NCBI RefSeq assembly: GCF_030552475.1
Contig: NZ_JAUPED010000003.1
Coordinates: 186,001 to 250,000, forward strand
Length of the DNA: 64,000 nt
Reading direction: 5' to 3'
DNA from: Mariniflexile sp. AS56
GTDB lineage: Bacteria; Bacteroidota; Bacteroidia; Flavobacteriales; Flavobacteriaceae
The notes beneath the pieces are model-generated. The model did no database searches. It saw nothing but the letters and a program-made list of their open reading frames with translations, and was not told the origin of the DNA. The first letter of the stretch is position 1. Every line of letters starts with the position of its first letter. The translations under genes and the position numbers were made by a program. Shown here piece after piece: positions 1 through 9,665 of this stretch.

Positions 1-1
1 T

Positions 2-1762
2 GGAACGGCTATTTTAATAGGTGGTCAGCAAAACAACCGAGGCTCAAAACCGCACGCGGAATATCGTATGGTAGAAAATGTGTTTGAAGAGTTAGACAGT
101 CCGGGGGAATGGTTTTTAGATAAGAAGACTCATAAATTATATTATTGGCCAGCAAAAGGAATTACAGTTAGTGATGCTAAAGCAGAAGTATCTGTTCTTA
201 AAGATTTAATTCAAGTGGTTGGTACTTTAGAGAATCCTGTAAAAAACATTAGCATAAGTAACATCAAGTTTGAGAATACCAAACGCACTTTTATGGACGA
301 TTTCGAACCTTTATTGCGAAGTGATTGGAATATATATCGTGGTAGTGTTGTCTTTTTTGAAGGTACAGAAAACTGTAAAGTAGAAGCTAATGAGTTTACC
401 AATTTAGGAGGAAACGTGATCATGGCTAGTAAATACAATAAAGGTCTAGAAATTACGGGTAATTACATACATGATTGTGGTGCGAGCGCCATTTCTTTTG
501 TGGGTGATGCATCAGCAGTGCGATCGCCTGCCTTTACCTATAAAGAATTTGTTCCTGTAGCAGAAATGGACACGGCTGCTGGACCTAAAAACGAATTGTA
601 CCCACGTGCATGTTTGGTTGATAATAACTTAATACACCGTATTGGGCGTGTTGAAAAGCAAACAGCAGGTGTGCAAATTTCGATGGCGATGGATATTACC
701 GTAAGCCATAACAGTATTTATGATGTGCCAAGAGCAGGGATTAATATTGGCGATGGTACTTGGGGTGGCCATATTTTAGAGTTTAATGATGTTTTTAATA
801 CCGTACTAGAAACTAGCGACCATGGGTCGTTTAATTCTTGGGGTAGAGATCGCTTTTGGCATCCAAACCGTCGTATTATGGATAGCTTAACTACGGCAAA
901 CCCAGATATGCCTAAATGGGATGCTATAAAAACGACCATTATTAGAAACAATCGTTTTAGATGTGACCATGGTTGGGATATCGATTTAGATGATGGCTCA
1001 TCAAACTACCATATTTATAATAATTTATTATTGAATAACGGACTGAAATTACGTGAAGGTTTTAATCGTGTGGCCGAAAATAATATTATGGTAAACAACT
1101 CCTTGCATCCACATGTTTGGTTTGAAAACAGTGAAGATGTTTTTAAACATAATATTGTACAAAAAGGCTATCAAGATGTAAGGTTGTTAGGTTGGGGTAA
1201 AGAGTTGGATTATAACTTATTTCCAAATGAAGTATCCATGATGCAATCTCAAATTTATGATAGAGATAATAATAGTGCGTATGGTGATCCATTATTCAAG
1301 GACCCTGCGCATTTAGATTTTTCTGTTGCTGAAAATTCACCTGCATTAAAAATAGGTTTCAAAAACTTCCCGATGGACCAATTTGGAGTGCAAAAGGAAA
1401 GTTTGAAAAAAATAGCCAAAACACCCGAGGTTCCTGTAATAAAAGAGGCTTCAGAAAATAAAAGCAGCCCCGAAGTAGCTTGGTTACGTAATAATATTAA
1501 AAGCATAGATTCAGAACAAGAACAATCGGCTTATGGTCTTAATACCCCAGAAGGCGTTATTGTATTAAAGGTTTGGGATGGAAGTCCAGCGGTTCAAAAT
1601 AACGGTATTAAAAAAGGAGATGTTATTCTTCAAGCGGCAGGTAGAAAAGTTAAAAATGTTCAGGAGTTTTTCAAAGTAAATGTTGAAAATAAAACCGATA
1701 AATTAGACTTGGTTATCATGAGAAATCAATCAGAAAAGAAAATTACTATAAACACTAAATAA
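2..1762 (+). CDS. Right-handed beta-helix protein with C-terminal PDZ domain, GH141-like (5' end cut by window)
   Basis: The reading frame is open from base 2, well before the first ATG at 68, so the true start lies outside the window. The visible part is a parallel beta-helix rich in short N-containing turns (for example NISISNIKFENT). It also has the SPGEWFLD...LYYWP strand typical of the GH141-type beta-helix enzymes found in PULs. The last ~75 residues look like a PDZ domain (SPAVQNNGIKKGDVIL). GH141 includes alpha-L-fucosidases and xylanases, so a role in fucose or xylose release is plausible here, next to a GH29 gene. The stop codon abuts the ATG of that gene, so the two are cotranscribed. 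The family call rests on recognition only; the beta-helix and PDZ calls are firmer. Confidence 0.7.
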   Translation, partial: GTAILIGGQQNNRGSKPHAEYRMVENVFEELDSPGEWFLDKKTHKLYYWPAKGITVSDAKAEVSVLKDLIQVVGTLENPVKNISISNIKFENTKRTFMDDFEPLLRSDWNIYRGSVVFFEGTENCKVEANEFTNLGGNVIMASKYNKGLEITGNYIHDCGASAISFVGDASAVRSPAFTYKEFVPVAEMDTAAGPKNELYPRACLVDNNLIHRIGRVEKQTAGVQISMAMDITVSHNSIYDVPRAGINIGDGTWGGHILEFNDVFNTVLETSDHGSFNSWGRDRFWHPNRRIMDSLTTANPDMPKWDAIKTTIIRNNRFRCDHGWDIDLDDGSSNYHIYNNLLLNNGLKLREGFNRVAENNIMVNNSLHPHVWFENSEDVFKHNIVQKGYQDVRLLGWGKELDYNLFPNEVSMMQSQIYDRDNNSAYGDPLFKDPAHLDFSVAENSPALKIGFKNFPMDQFGVQKESLKKIAKTPEVPVIKEASENKSSPEVAWLRNNIKSIDSEQEQSAYGLNTPEGVIVLKVWDGSPAVQNNGIKKGDVILQAAGRKVKNVQEFFKVNVENKTDKLDLVIMRNQSEKKITINTK

Positions 1763-3139
1763 ATGAAAATGAAATCTTTAAAAAAAATGCTATTATTTGC
1801 ATTGGTAGTTATGCTTAATGCCAATCTTGGGTTTGCTCAAAGCAATCCTAAAGCAAAAAAACTGTCAGATAACGAGCGCATGGAGTGGTGGAGAGATTCC
1901 AAGTTTGGAATGTTTATTCACTGGGGAGCGTATTCCATAATTGGTGGTGAACGCGATACTAAAATTGCTGGAGGTGGTGCTGAATGGGCCATGGATAAAT
2001 TAGATTATACCGTGGAGGACTATGAGAAGTTTCCTGAAATGTTTAATCCAACCATGTTTGATGCAGATGCATGGGTGACTATGGCTAAAAATGCAGGAAT
2101 GAAGTATATTGTTATTACTTCTAAGCATCATGAAGGTTTTGGATTGTGGGATTCTAAAGTATCAGATTATGATGTGATGGATACGTCTCCATTCAAAAGA
2201 GACATTATTAAAGAATTATCGGAAGCTTGTAAAAAACAAGGTATTGTATTTTGTTTTTACTACTCTATCGTAGATTGGCATCATCCACAAGCACAAGGAA
2301 ACTTGTATCCAAATTACAACATTGCTCAGCATGATGATCCATCAGTTGTAAATCCAGATTTCCCTAAGTATTATAAAAACTACATGAAGCCTCAAGTGAA
2401 GGAGTTATTAACAAACTATGGCGATGTAGGTGTGGTTTGGTTTGATGGCGATTGGATTTCAGATTATACAACTGAAATGGGTAAAGACCTTTATAAATTT
2501 ATTCGTGAAATTCAACCAAATACAATTGTTAATAATAGAGTTGACAAAGGTAGAACAGGAATGGATGGAATGAACAATAAACCAGGACAGTTTGCTGGAG
2601 ATTTTGGTACGCCAGAGCAAGAAATTCCAGATACAGGAATTGATTCTGATTGGGAAGCTTGTATGACTATGAACGGTTCTTGGGGATACAAACCATCTGA
2701 TAACAACTGGAAAAGTAGTGAAGATTTAATTCAAAAATTAGTAGATATTGTTTCTAAAGGAGGTAACTTCTTGTTAAATATAGGACCTGATGGTTTTGGA
2801 AGATTTCCTTCAGAAAGTATTAGACGTTTAAATGCTATGGGCGAATGGACTAAGAAAAACGGAGAATCTATTTATGGTGCTTCTGCGAGTCCTTATGCAA
2901 AACCAAAATGGGGTCGTTATACTAAAAAAGATGGCGTATTGTACGCACATGTTTTTGAATGGCCAGAATCAGGAACTTTAAGTCTGCATAAAGATATTAA
3001 GGTTAAAAAAGCAACGGTATTAACAGATCCTAATACAGTATTGAACTCATTAGCAACATCAAGAGACGTGTTAATAGATGTGCCTATGTTGGCACCAGAC
3101 GCTACTGTGTCTGTTATTAAAATTGAGTTAGCAAACTAA
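1763..3139 (+). CDS. GH29 alpha-L-fucosidase
   Basis: This is a secreted exo-fucosidase of 458 residues. A signal peptide spans residues 1-26 and ends in GFAQ. The GH29 barrel is clear: EWWRDSKFGMFIHWG (41-55), KHHEGF (121-126) and VVWFDGDW (224-231), with Asp228 as the expected nucleophile. The acid/base is probably a Glu in FGTPEQE (281-287). SKGGNFLLNIGP follows near 335. Residues ~375-458 form a C-terminal beta-sandwich that ends in VSVIKIEL. The gene starts directly after the stop of the upstream beta-helix gene and is followed by a hairpin terminator, so it closes that operon. The same C-terminal sandwich reappears at the N-terminus of the next gene. Confidence 0.95.
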   Translation: MKMKSLKKMLLFALVVMLNANLGFAQSNPKAKKLSDNERMEWWRDSKFGMFIHWGAYSIIGGERDTKIAGGGAEWAMDKLDYTVEDYEKFPEMFNPTMFDADAWVTMAKNAGMKYIVITSKHHEGFGLWDSKVSDYDVMDTSPFKRDIIKELSEACKKQGIVFCFYYSIVDWHHPQAQGNLYPNYNIAQHDDPSVVNPDFPKYYKNYMKPQVKELLTNYGDVGVVWFDGDWISDYTTEMGKDLYKFIREIQPNTIVNNRVDKGRTGMDGMNNKPGQFAGDFGTPEQEIPDTGIDSDWEACMTMNGSWGYKPSDNNWKSSEDLIQKLVDIVSKGGNFLLNIGPDGFGRFPSESIRRLNAMGEWTKKNGESIYGASASPYAKPKWGRYTKKDGVLYAHVFEWPESGTLSLHKDIKVKKATVLTDPNTVLNSLATSRDVLIDVPMLAPDATVSVIKIELAN

Positions 3140-3165
3140 CTCGAGTAAATTTAAATAGGAATGAG

Positions 3166-3198
3166 CAGGCAAACACCATTTGAGTTGTTTGCCTGTTT
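3166..3198 (+). terminator. Hairpin terminator after the GH29 gene
   Basis: CAGGCAAACA (3166-3175) pairs perfectly with TGTTTGCCTG (3186-3195) across a 10-base loop. Only a short T run follows, so this is a modest intrinsic terminator that ends the beta-helix/GH29 operon. Confidence 0.6.
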
Positions 3199-3289
3199 AA
3201 ATCTAATACAGCTATAGTTACTCAATGGTATTGAATTAATGCGTAGTTGTTGTTAGATGAAATCATAATAATTAAAAGAAATAAACAGG

Positions 3290-4234
3290 ATGGGTGTTTA
3301 CAAGAAGCTAATAATAGCTGCAATTGCTATTTTTTTAAATATTGGTATTGGGTTTTCTCAAACAAGTCCTTATGAAAAACCAGAATGGGGTGGGTATACT
3401 GAAGAAGATGGGTTTTTATTCGCGCATGTTTTTAATTGGCCAGAAGATGGTAAGTTAGTAATAGATAGAGCTATTAAGCCGAGAGAAGCGCGGTTACTTT
3501 CTGAACCAGATAAGAAAATGAAAATAAAATTAATTGATGATAAATTAACAATTTTATTGCCTGAGGAAGCTCCTGAGGCTCAGGTTTCAGTAATAAAAAT
3601 TCAATTAGTTCCTAATGATGATTGGGCAAATTTAAGGAGATATAGAAAAGCTAATAGTGAACTAAAAGCTCCAACTAAAAAAGAAAATAGAGTGGTGTTT
3701 ATGGGGAATTCCATTACTGAAAGATGGGTGGATTTCGATCCAGATTTTTTCACTAAAAATAATTACGTAGGTCGTGGTATTAGTGGGCAAACATCATCAC
3801 AAATGCTTTTAAGGTTTAAACAAGATGTTATTGAATTAAGACCTAAAGCAGTGGTTATCCATGCAGGAACGAATGATATTGCTGGAAACACCGGACCCAT
3901 TTCTATAGAAGGCATTGCTGGGAATATTTTTTCAATGGCAGAACTAGCTAAAGCCAACAATATAAAAGTGGTGTTAGCCTCAGTACTTCCCGCAAGTAGT
4001 TATTCATGGAGCCCTTCAATCGAGCCTATCGCAAAAATTAGTGAGTTAAATGCGTTAATTAAAGCCTATGCTAAAGCACATCGCATTGTTTACCTTGACT
4101 ATTATACACCGATGGTAAATGATGATAAAGGCTTGAAAAAAGAGTATGGTAGAGATACGGTACATCCAAGTTTAGTAGGTTACCATGTGATGGAGCCGTT
4201 GGTTATAAATGCTATAAAGAAAGCACTAAAATAA
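3290..4234 (+). CDS. Secreted SGNH/GDSL esterase with N-terminal GH29-type beta-sandwich
   Basis: A signal peptide covers residues 1-24. Residues ~26-108 (SPYEKPEWGGYTEEDGFLFA... to VSVIKIQL) align along their whole length with the C-terminal domain of the GH29 enzyme just upstream. From residue 134 there is an SGNH hydrolase with all four blocks: GNSITERW (Ser141), GRGISGQTS (Gly163), HAGTNDIAGN (Asn195) and GRDTVHPSLVGYH (Asp289, His292). The likely role is removal of acyl groups from the glycan, perhaps acetyl on fucose. The N-terminal piece is probably a sugar-binding or docking sandwich shared with the fucosidase. No convincing copy of the locus operator precedes the gene. Confidence 0.85.
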   Translation: MGVYKKLIIAAIAIFLNIGIGFSQTSPYEKPEWGGYTEEDGFLFAHVFNWPEDGKLVIDRAIKPREARLLSEPDKKMKIKLIDDKLTILLPEEAPEAQVSVIKIQLVPNDDWANLRRYRKANSELKAPTKKENRVVFMGNSITERWVDFDPDFFTKNNYVGRGISGQTSSQMLLRFKQDVIELRPKAVVIHAGTNDIAGNTGPISIEGIAGNIFSMAELAKANNIKVVLASVLPASSYSWSPSIEPIAKISELNALIKAYAKAHRIVYLDYYTPMVNDDKGLKKEYGRDTVHPSLVGYHVMEPLVINAIKKALK

Positions 4235-4303
4235 AGTTTAGCTTATTTTTAAGCTAAGTTACTTATTTGAAAAAGCGCTACGGTATTAATTTAATTTTTT
4301 TAT

Positions 4304-5236
4304 ATGAAATCAATCTCAATTACTATATCATTTTATACTGTTTTTTTACTTTCTAGTTTATCATGGTTACAGGCTCAAAATTCTGCTGATCATGGATTTA
4401 TTGAAGGTGTTAATTTCAAAAAGAACGTGGTATACAAAACGGTTGATGGCACTCAGTTAGTGCTGGATATTCTATATCCAAATGCGGATAAAATGAAGGA
4501 AAGTAATCCATGGATGCTATTCACTCATGGAGGAGGATGGGCAGGTGGTAATAAAGATAATATATATAAACCAGCCTTTTTGGGCACTTTGCAAAACCTA
4601 CTGGATAATGGGGTTGTGTGTGCTACTATTCAATATCGATTGGCAAAAGCTCCAGTAACATCTTATGAATCTGTTACAGATTGTAAAGATGCTGCTAGGT
4701 TTCTGCTAAAAAACGCAGAAAAATATAAATTACATGAAGAAAATTATGGAATTTGGGGTGGTTCAGCAGGCGGGCATCTAAGTTTAGTGACTGCCTTAGT
4801 GCCAGATAAACATTTTCCGGGTGATGAAAGTTTAGCTGACATTCATCCAAATTACAAATGTGTAGCGTCTTTTTTTCCTTTTACATCTTGTTTAAATGAA
4901 GAAATAAGACCTGGATCCATTTTTGCGGATGGTAAACTTTTTAATCGTCTTTTAGGCGGTTCATTAGAAGAAAAACCAGAATTGGCACATATATTAAGCC
5001 CAACGGAGTTTTTAGATGCAAACAGCCCTCCAATTTTATTGGTACATGGTGATAAAGACACCACGCTTCCTATTATTAATTCACAATACATGGTGAAAGT
5101 GGCTAAGGAAAAAAATGCGGATGTTGAATTATTGACCATTAAAAACGGGCCTCATAGTTTGTCTGGAAATATCTCGCCAACACACCAAGAAATGGGGCGT
5201 TATATTAGCAACTTTATTCTTTCACACTTAGAATAG
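4304..5236 (+). CDS. Secreted alpha/beta-hydrolase, carboxylesterase type
   Basis: The product has 310 residues with a signal peptide ending near residue 25 (WLQAQ). It is an alpha/beta-hydrolase of the HGGG (hormone-sensitive lipase-like) type: HGGGWAGG (75-82) forms the oxyanion hole, GGSAGG (152-157) holds nucleophile Ser154, HGDKD (248-252) gives Asp252, and GPHSL gives His284. Family members are mostly deacylases acting on small esters or acetylated sugars. It lies 69 bp after the GDSL esterase and probably works with it on acyl decorations. The natural ester is unknown. Confidence 0.85.
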   Translation: MKSISITISFYTVFLLSSLSWLQAQNSADHGFIEGVNFKKNVVYKTVDGTQLVLDILYPNADKMKESNPWMLFTHGGGWAGGNKDNIYKPAFLGTLQNLLDNGVVCATIQYRLAKAPVTSYESVTDCKDAARFLLKNAEKYKLHEENYGIWGGSAGGHLSLVTALVPDKHFPGDESLADIHPNYKCVASFFPFTSCLNEEIRPGSIFADGKLFNRLLGGSLEEKPELAHILSPTEFLDANSPPILLVHGDKDTTLPIINSQYMVKVAKEKNADVELLTIKNGPHSLSGNISPTHQEMGRYISNFILSHLE

Positions 5237-5366
5237 CCTTTTGATGTCATGTGATTTTTCAGTTTCAATAAAACGATAAATAAGCAATAGATTGTTTTGT
5301 GGCTTATAACTCCATAAGCTTCAATGCAATAATCTCTAAATGTTTATAGCAAAATACTTATTGTAA

Positions 5367-5763
5367 ATGAAAAAATTATATTTATCATTCTTTTTACTGA
5401 CCTCTCTTTGTGTTTTCTCACAGAAATTATTTGATTATACGTCTTAAGTAGGTTATGATGTTAACTTGCCTAAAATACCATGGTACAAAACATGGACTCT
5501 ACATTTTTAAGTTTTAAAGCCACTTTTACATTACGAAGAATTTCAGACAATAAAAAAGTCATTAAAAGAACCGTTCCAAACCAGATTGGGACGCAATGGT
5601 TGAAACAGTAACGAACGGTTTTGAAGCAGATGGTTAATTCAAACTTACAAGATCAAATAAGGTAACAAATTTACCTACTGTTTTCGGCGATGAAGGCTGT
5701 ATTCATCACCCTGCTGGTTGGATTAGTGGACTAACACGTTTGTACTATTATCAGAAAAAATAA
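5367..5763 (+). pseudogene. Decayed gene: signal peptide and fragments of a secreted protein
   Basis: An ATG at 5367 opens a good signal peptide (MKKLYLSFFLLTSLCVFSQ), but the frame stops at 5445. The same frame continues past the stop for about 20 codons (VGYDVNLPKIPWYKTW). After a frameshift, protein-like sequence resumes from 5578 (KPDWDAMVETVTNGFEADG), crosses another stop and ends with VFGDEGCIHHPAGWISG before the stop at 5761-5763. This is a short, broken relic of a secreted protein that I cannot name. Between it and the hairpin at 5917, and again from 5971 to 6145, I see only AT-rich sequence. Confidence 0.55.
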
Positions 5764-5916
5764 TGAACGCTATTAAAACCGGAATACATCAAAAAATAGA
5801 ATTTAGAATAACGGTTTTATTGGTTGAATGAAATAGTGTAAGGCTCATTTTAATTCGACAAATAAATAAATGAAACCCTTTGTTATAAAAGGTTATTAAA
5901 GGAGTTTTATTAAAAG

Positions 5917-5970
5917 AAAGATAACATAAAGTGTTGCGTTATTTGTAACCCTGAATGTTATCTTTTTTTT
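5917..5970 (+). terminator. Intrinsic terminator upstream of the SusCD operon
   Basis: AAAGATAACAT (5917-5927) pairs with ATGTTATCTTT (5955-5965), and the T run continues to 5970. It insulates the SusCD promoter from upstream transcription. Confidence 0.7.
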
Positions 5971-6145
5971 GTGAAATAAGCATGAAAGTTATACGCTGAA
6001 AGTATTCAAAAAATAGAGTTGTTAATTTTAATTGTAATGCTCTTGTTGGTTTTAAGTTTTTTGAGAAATATCGTTTATAATTAAAATATTATTTGCCTTT
6101 CAATAGTAGGAGAAAAAATAACATATTTTAAGTACGAAATGACTC

Positions 6146-6205
6146 ATAATTTATAATATATGAACTATAATTTCTATCTGTAAAAAGTAATACTGACTAA
6201 GTTTA
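6146..6205 (+). promoter_or_regulatory. Operator-promoter of the SusCD operon (21-bp tandem boxes)
   Basis: Boxes ATAATTTATA (6146-6155) and ATAATTTCTA (6167-6176) are separated by 11 bp. Exactly 21 bp after the second box comes TAAGTTTA (6198-6205), a Bacteroidota -7-like element. Transcription would start near 6210, leaving a leader of about 180 nt. This is one of nine such sites in the window. Confidence 0.75.
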
Positions 6206-6388
6206 AACATCTACTTAATACAAAGTTTTAAATAGTATTCTTAAAAATTAATAACCTAATTAAGTAACCAATTACAAAAAACGAATCATTAACTAAATAT
6301 TGAAAATTTATGGTAGAAAACAACTAAGAAAAAGCTAACTAAAAACAACTAAAAAACAGTATTAAACTAATTTTGTTAAACAAAAAAT

Positions 6389-9300
6389 ATGAATAAAATT
6401 TATTCTTTAATTCATCTTTTTCGAGCTTGTAAAAGCAATCGAATGAAGATTATTAAATCAATAGTAGTATGTTCTTTATTTATTTCAAAAGGCTACGCCC
6501 ATTCAAACACTTCCTTAAGTCCTAATGTTTCATTAAATGAAACTGAAAAAGGACAACTAATTAAAGATGTGCAATCTCAAATAACAGGGAATGTGATAGA
6601 CCAAACAGGTATGCCACTGCCTGGGGTTAATATTATTGTAAAAGGGACTAGTACAGGAATGTTAACCGATTTTGATGGGCAGTTTACCATTAAGGCAGTA
6701 AAAGGGAATGTTTTAGAGTTCTCTTATTTAGGTTACAAAACCCAAAGTGTAACGGTAGGCTCTGGTACCGTAATTAACGTAACTATGCAAGAAGACATAG
6801 AGAGTCTTGGCGAAGTTGTTGTTGTAGGTTATGGTCAACAAACTAAAGTAAGTTTAGTGGGGTCAATCACGCAGGTGAAACCAGCAGAATTAAAAATCCC
6901 GTCAAGCAATTTAACAACAGCTTTAGCGGGTCGTGTAGCGGGAGTTATTGCATTTCAAAACTCAGGAGAACCAGGACAAAATAACGCCGATTTCTTTATT
7001 CGTGGTGCCACAACATTCGGTATTCGTCAAAGTCCATTAATTTTAATTGATGGTGTTGAGTTGACAACGAATGATTTAGCACGTTTAAATACCGATGATA
7101 TTGAGAGTTTTTCAGTGTTTAAAGATGCAACAGCAACAGCTATATATGGTGCTAGGGGTGCTAATGGTGTGATAGCTGTAACAACTAAAACGGGTGAAAT
7201 AGGAAAAGTTCAAGTGAGTGTGAGATATGAATCAGCCTATTCGCAAGCCACTAAAAACATAGAATTGGCCGATCCAATAACATATTTGCAATTACATGGC
7301 GAAGCGGTAAGAACAAGGTTTGACCCTACAGCAACACCTCCTTATGCGCTAAATAAAATAGATAAAACTTTAGCAGGTAATGGAAATCCTTATGTATATC
7401 CTGTTACAGATTGGCAAGATGAATTATTAGAAGACTTTACAAACACGCAACGATTAAACTTTAATGTTGCAGGTGGTGGTAAAGTTGCAAGATATTTTGT
7501 TGCCGCGGGGATGTCTAAAGATAATGGAATTCTTAAAGTTGATAAACAAAGTAATTTTAATAGTAATATAGATTTAAAGCAATATTATGTGCGTTCTAAC
7601 ATAAATATTGATTTAACAGAAACTACCGAAGCTATAATTAGATTTAATGCTACGGTTGATGATTATACAGGACCGATACCTAGTGGTAGCCAAGTTTATA
7701 ACATGATTAACCGTACCAATCCTGTTAGGTTTCCTGCTTATTACGCACCTGATGCTGCAAATGAATTTACTGAGCATCTTTTGTTTGGAAATCAAGACGA
7801 TGGTAGTGGTTCTGCAAATTACCTTAACCCGTATGCAGAGCTAGTTCGTGGGTATCGTGATTATAGTAGGTCACTTAACGTGATTCAAATAGAATTAAAA
7901 CAAGATTTAAAAGGTATTCTACCCGGACTAAGCTGGAGAGGTTTAGCAAATATGAATCGTACATCTTCATATGGGTTAAATAGAGCTTATGATCCATACT
8001 ACTACGGTATGGGCTTGTATAATCCTGTAGATGATAGTTATACATTAACACCTTTAAACGAAGGGACTGAGACTTTAAATTTTAATGAGTCTAATGCAGA
8101 TAGAAGTGTAAACTCTGTAATGTATTTAGAATCTGCTATTAACTATGCTCAGACATTTAAGGAAAAACATGCTGTGTCTGGTTTATTAGTAGGTATCATG
8201 AGAGAAGCTGTAGATGGTAATGCTTCGGAATTACAATTATCTTTACCAAGTAGAAATATAGGAGTGTCAGGTCGTTTCACATATGGTTACGATAAACGAT
8301 ATTTCACAGAATTTAACTTTGGTTATAACGGTTCAGAACGTTTTGCTAAAAGCAATAGATTTGGGTTTTTCCCATCTGTAGGTGCTGGATGGGTTATTTC
8401 GAATGAAGATTTTTGGAACTTTGATTTCATAAACAGGTTTAAATTAAGAGGTTCTTATGGTATTGTTGGTAATGATGCCATTGGTAGTTCAAGTGATAGA
8501 TTCTTCTATTTATCGAATGTTAATTTGAGAGATGGCGGTAAAAGTGTTCGATTTGGAACAGATGGCGGTTTTTACAGTGAGGGTGTTTCGATAAGTCGTT
8601 ATGCAAATCCTGATGTTACTTGGGAGAAATCTTATAAACAGAATTATGGGTTCGAAATGAATTTATTTAAAGATGCTATTCAATTTCAAGCAGAACTTTT
8701 TAAAGAAAACAGAACAGATATTTTACAATCTCGTGCTTACATACCTTCGTTGTTAGGGTTACAATCTGATATTAAAGCGAATATTGGAGAAGCTAAATCA
8801 CATGGTTTTGAACTTACGCTAGATGTTAATCACCAATTCAATAAAGATCTTTGGGTACAATTCACAGGAAACTATGTAGATACTAAAAGTAAATTTGTTA
8901 ATTATGAAGAGCCAGATTATTTAGCTTCAGGAGTGCCATGGAGATCGCGTGAGGGGCAAACTATAAATCAAGGATATGGCTTGATTGCTGAAAGACTTTT
9001 TGTTGATGAGGCTGATGTAGCAAATTCGCCACTTCAAGGTTTTGGAGAGGTTATGGCCGGAGATATAAAGTATAAGGATGTTAATGGAGATGGACAAGTA
9101 ACAGAATTAGATATTGTTCCAATAGGAGAGTCTATGCAACCTGAAATTAGTTATGGGTTTGGTTTTTCTGTTGGTTATAAAGGGTTTGATGTATCTGCCT
9201 TCTTTCAAGGCTTAGATCGCTTTTCTTTCTATATAGATTCAAACAAATTAACCCCATTTGCTGATACAGATACAAGTGGTGATTATTTATCAGGAAAAAC

Positions 9301-9655
9301 AGCAGAGAATCAAATTTTACAAGCATTTGCTGATGATCATTGGTCTGAGGATAATCAAAATAGCTATGCTTTATGGCCACGTTTATCAACTACAGCAATC
9401 TCAAATAATAACCAAACAAGTACTTGGTGGATGCGAGATGGTGCCTTTATGAGACTAAAATCATTAGAAATTGGTTATAATTTTGAGCCTAAAAAAGGAG
9501 GTCCTTTCGGTATGGCTACTGTAAGAATGTATCTTAGTGGTAATAACTTAGTGCATTGGAGTCAATTTAAACTTTGGGATCCGGAGTTAAGAGGTAACGG
9601 ATTAAATTATCCTTTACAAAGGGTAGTGAATATAGGTCTTAAAGTTAATTTGTAA
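6389..9655 (+). CDS. SusC/RagA-family TonB-dependent outer-membrane transporter
   Basis: The product is an outer-membrane importer of oligosaccharides with 1088 residues, the usual size for SusC. In order it has a signal sequence, a carboxypeptidase-D-like regulatory domain (QITGNVIDQTGMPLPGVNI..., ~65-145), the SusC linker GEVVVVGYG, a plug with SVFKDATATAIYGARGANG near 250, and a beta-barrel ending in NIGLKVNL. A second possible start, Met19 at 6443, gives a shorter signal peptide; I kept 6389 because A-rich sequence lies just upstream and long N-terminal extensions are common in SusC proteins. It heads an operon with SusD and two lipoproteins. Confidence 0.97.
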   Translation: MNKIYSLIHLFRACKSNRMKIIKSIVVCSLFISKGYAHSNTSLSPNVSLNETEKGQLIKDVQSQITGNVIDQTGMPLPGVNIIVKGTSTGMLTDFDGQFTIKAVKGNVLEFSYLGYKTQSVTVGSGTVINVTMQEDIESLGEVVVVGYGQQTKVSLVGSITQVKPAELKIPSSNLTTALAGRVAGVIAFQNSGEPGQNNADFFIRGATTFGIRQSPLILIDGVELTTNDLARLNTDDIESFSVFKDATATAIYGARGANGVIAVTTKTGEIGKVQVSVRYESAYSQATKNIELADPITYLQLHGEAVRTRFDPTATPPYALNKIDKTLAGNGNPYVYPVTDWQDELLEDFTNTQRLNFNVAGGGKVARYFVAAGMSKDNGILKVDKQSNFNSNIDLKQYYVRSNINIDLTETTEAIIRFNATVDDYTGPIPSGSQVYNMINRTNPVRFPAYYAPDAANEFTEHLLFGNQDDGSGSANYLNPYAELVRGYRDYSRSLNVIQIELKQDLKGILPGLSWRGLANMNRTSSYGLNRAYDPYYYGMGLYNPVDDSYTLTPLNEGTETLNFNESNADRSVNSVMYLESAINYAQTFKEKHAVSGLLVGIMREAVDGNASELQLSLPSRNIGVSGRFTYGYDKRYFTEFNFGYNGSERFAKSNRFGFFPSVGAGWVISNEDFWNFDFINRFKLRGSYGIVGNDAIGSSSDRFFYLSNVNLRDGGKSVRFGTDGGFYSEGVSISRYANPDVTWEKSYKQNYGFEMNLFKDAIQFQAELFKENRTDILQSRAYIPSLLGLQSDIKANIGEAKSHGFELTLDVNHQFNKDLWVQFTGNYVDTKSKFVNYEEPDYLASGVPWRSREGQTINQGYGLIAERLFVDEADVANSPLQGFGEVMAGDIKYKDVNGDGQVTELDIVPIGESMQPEISYGFGFSVGYKGFDVSAFFQGLDRFSFYIDSNKLTPFADTDTSGDYLSGKTAENQILQAFADDHWSEDNQNSYALWPRLSTTAISNNNQTSTWWMRDGAFMRLKSLEIGYNFEPKKGGPFGMATVRMYLSGNNLVHWSQFKLWDPELRGNGLNYPLQRVVNIGLKVNL

Positions 9656-9665
9656 TATTAAAACT

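Noticed and set aside
3213-3270. Possible tenth operator before the GDSL esterase (ATAGTTACTC ...)
   Set aside because: The first box matches 7 of 10 but the second, 21 bp on, matches only about 4 of 10, and the element at the -7 position is poor.
4235-4260. Hairpin TTAGCTTA/TAAGCTAA after the GDSL esterase
   Set aside because: No T run follows and the next gene is close; probably chance in AT-rich sequence.
6368-6375. TAATTTTG as the SusC promoter
   Set aside because: It fits TAnnTTTG but would leave under 10 nt before the ATG; the operator-linked element at 6198 is better placed.
9147-9452. Open frames on both strands overlapping the end of SusC
   Set aside because: They lie wholly inside the SusC coding sequence, have no domain or signal features, and are shadows of it.
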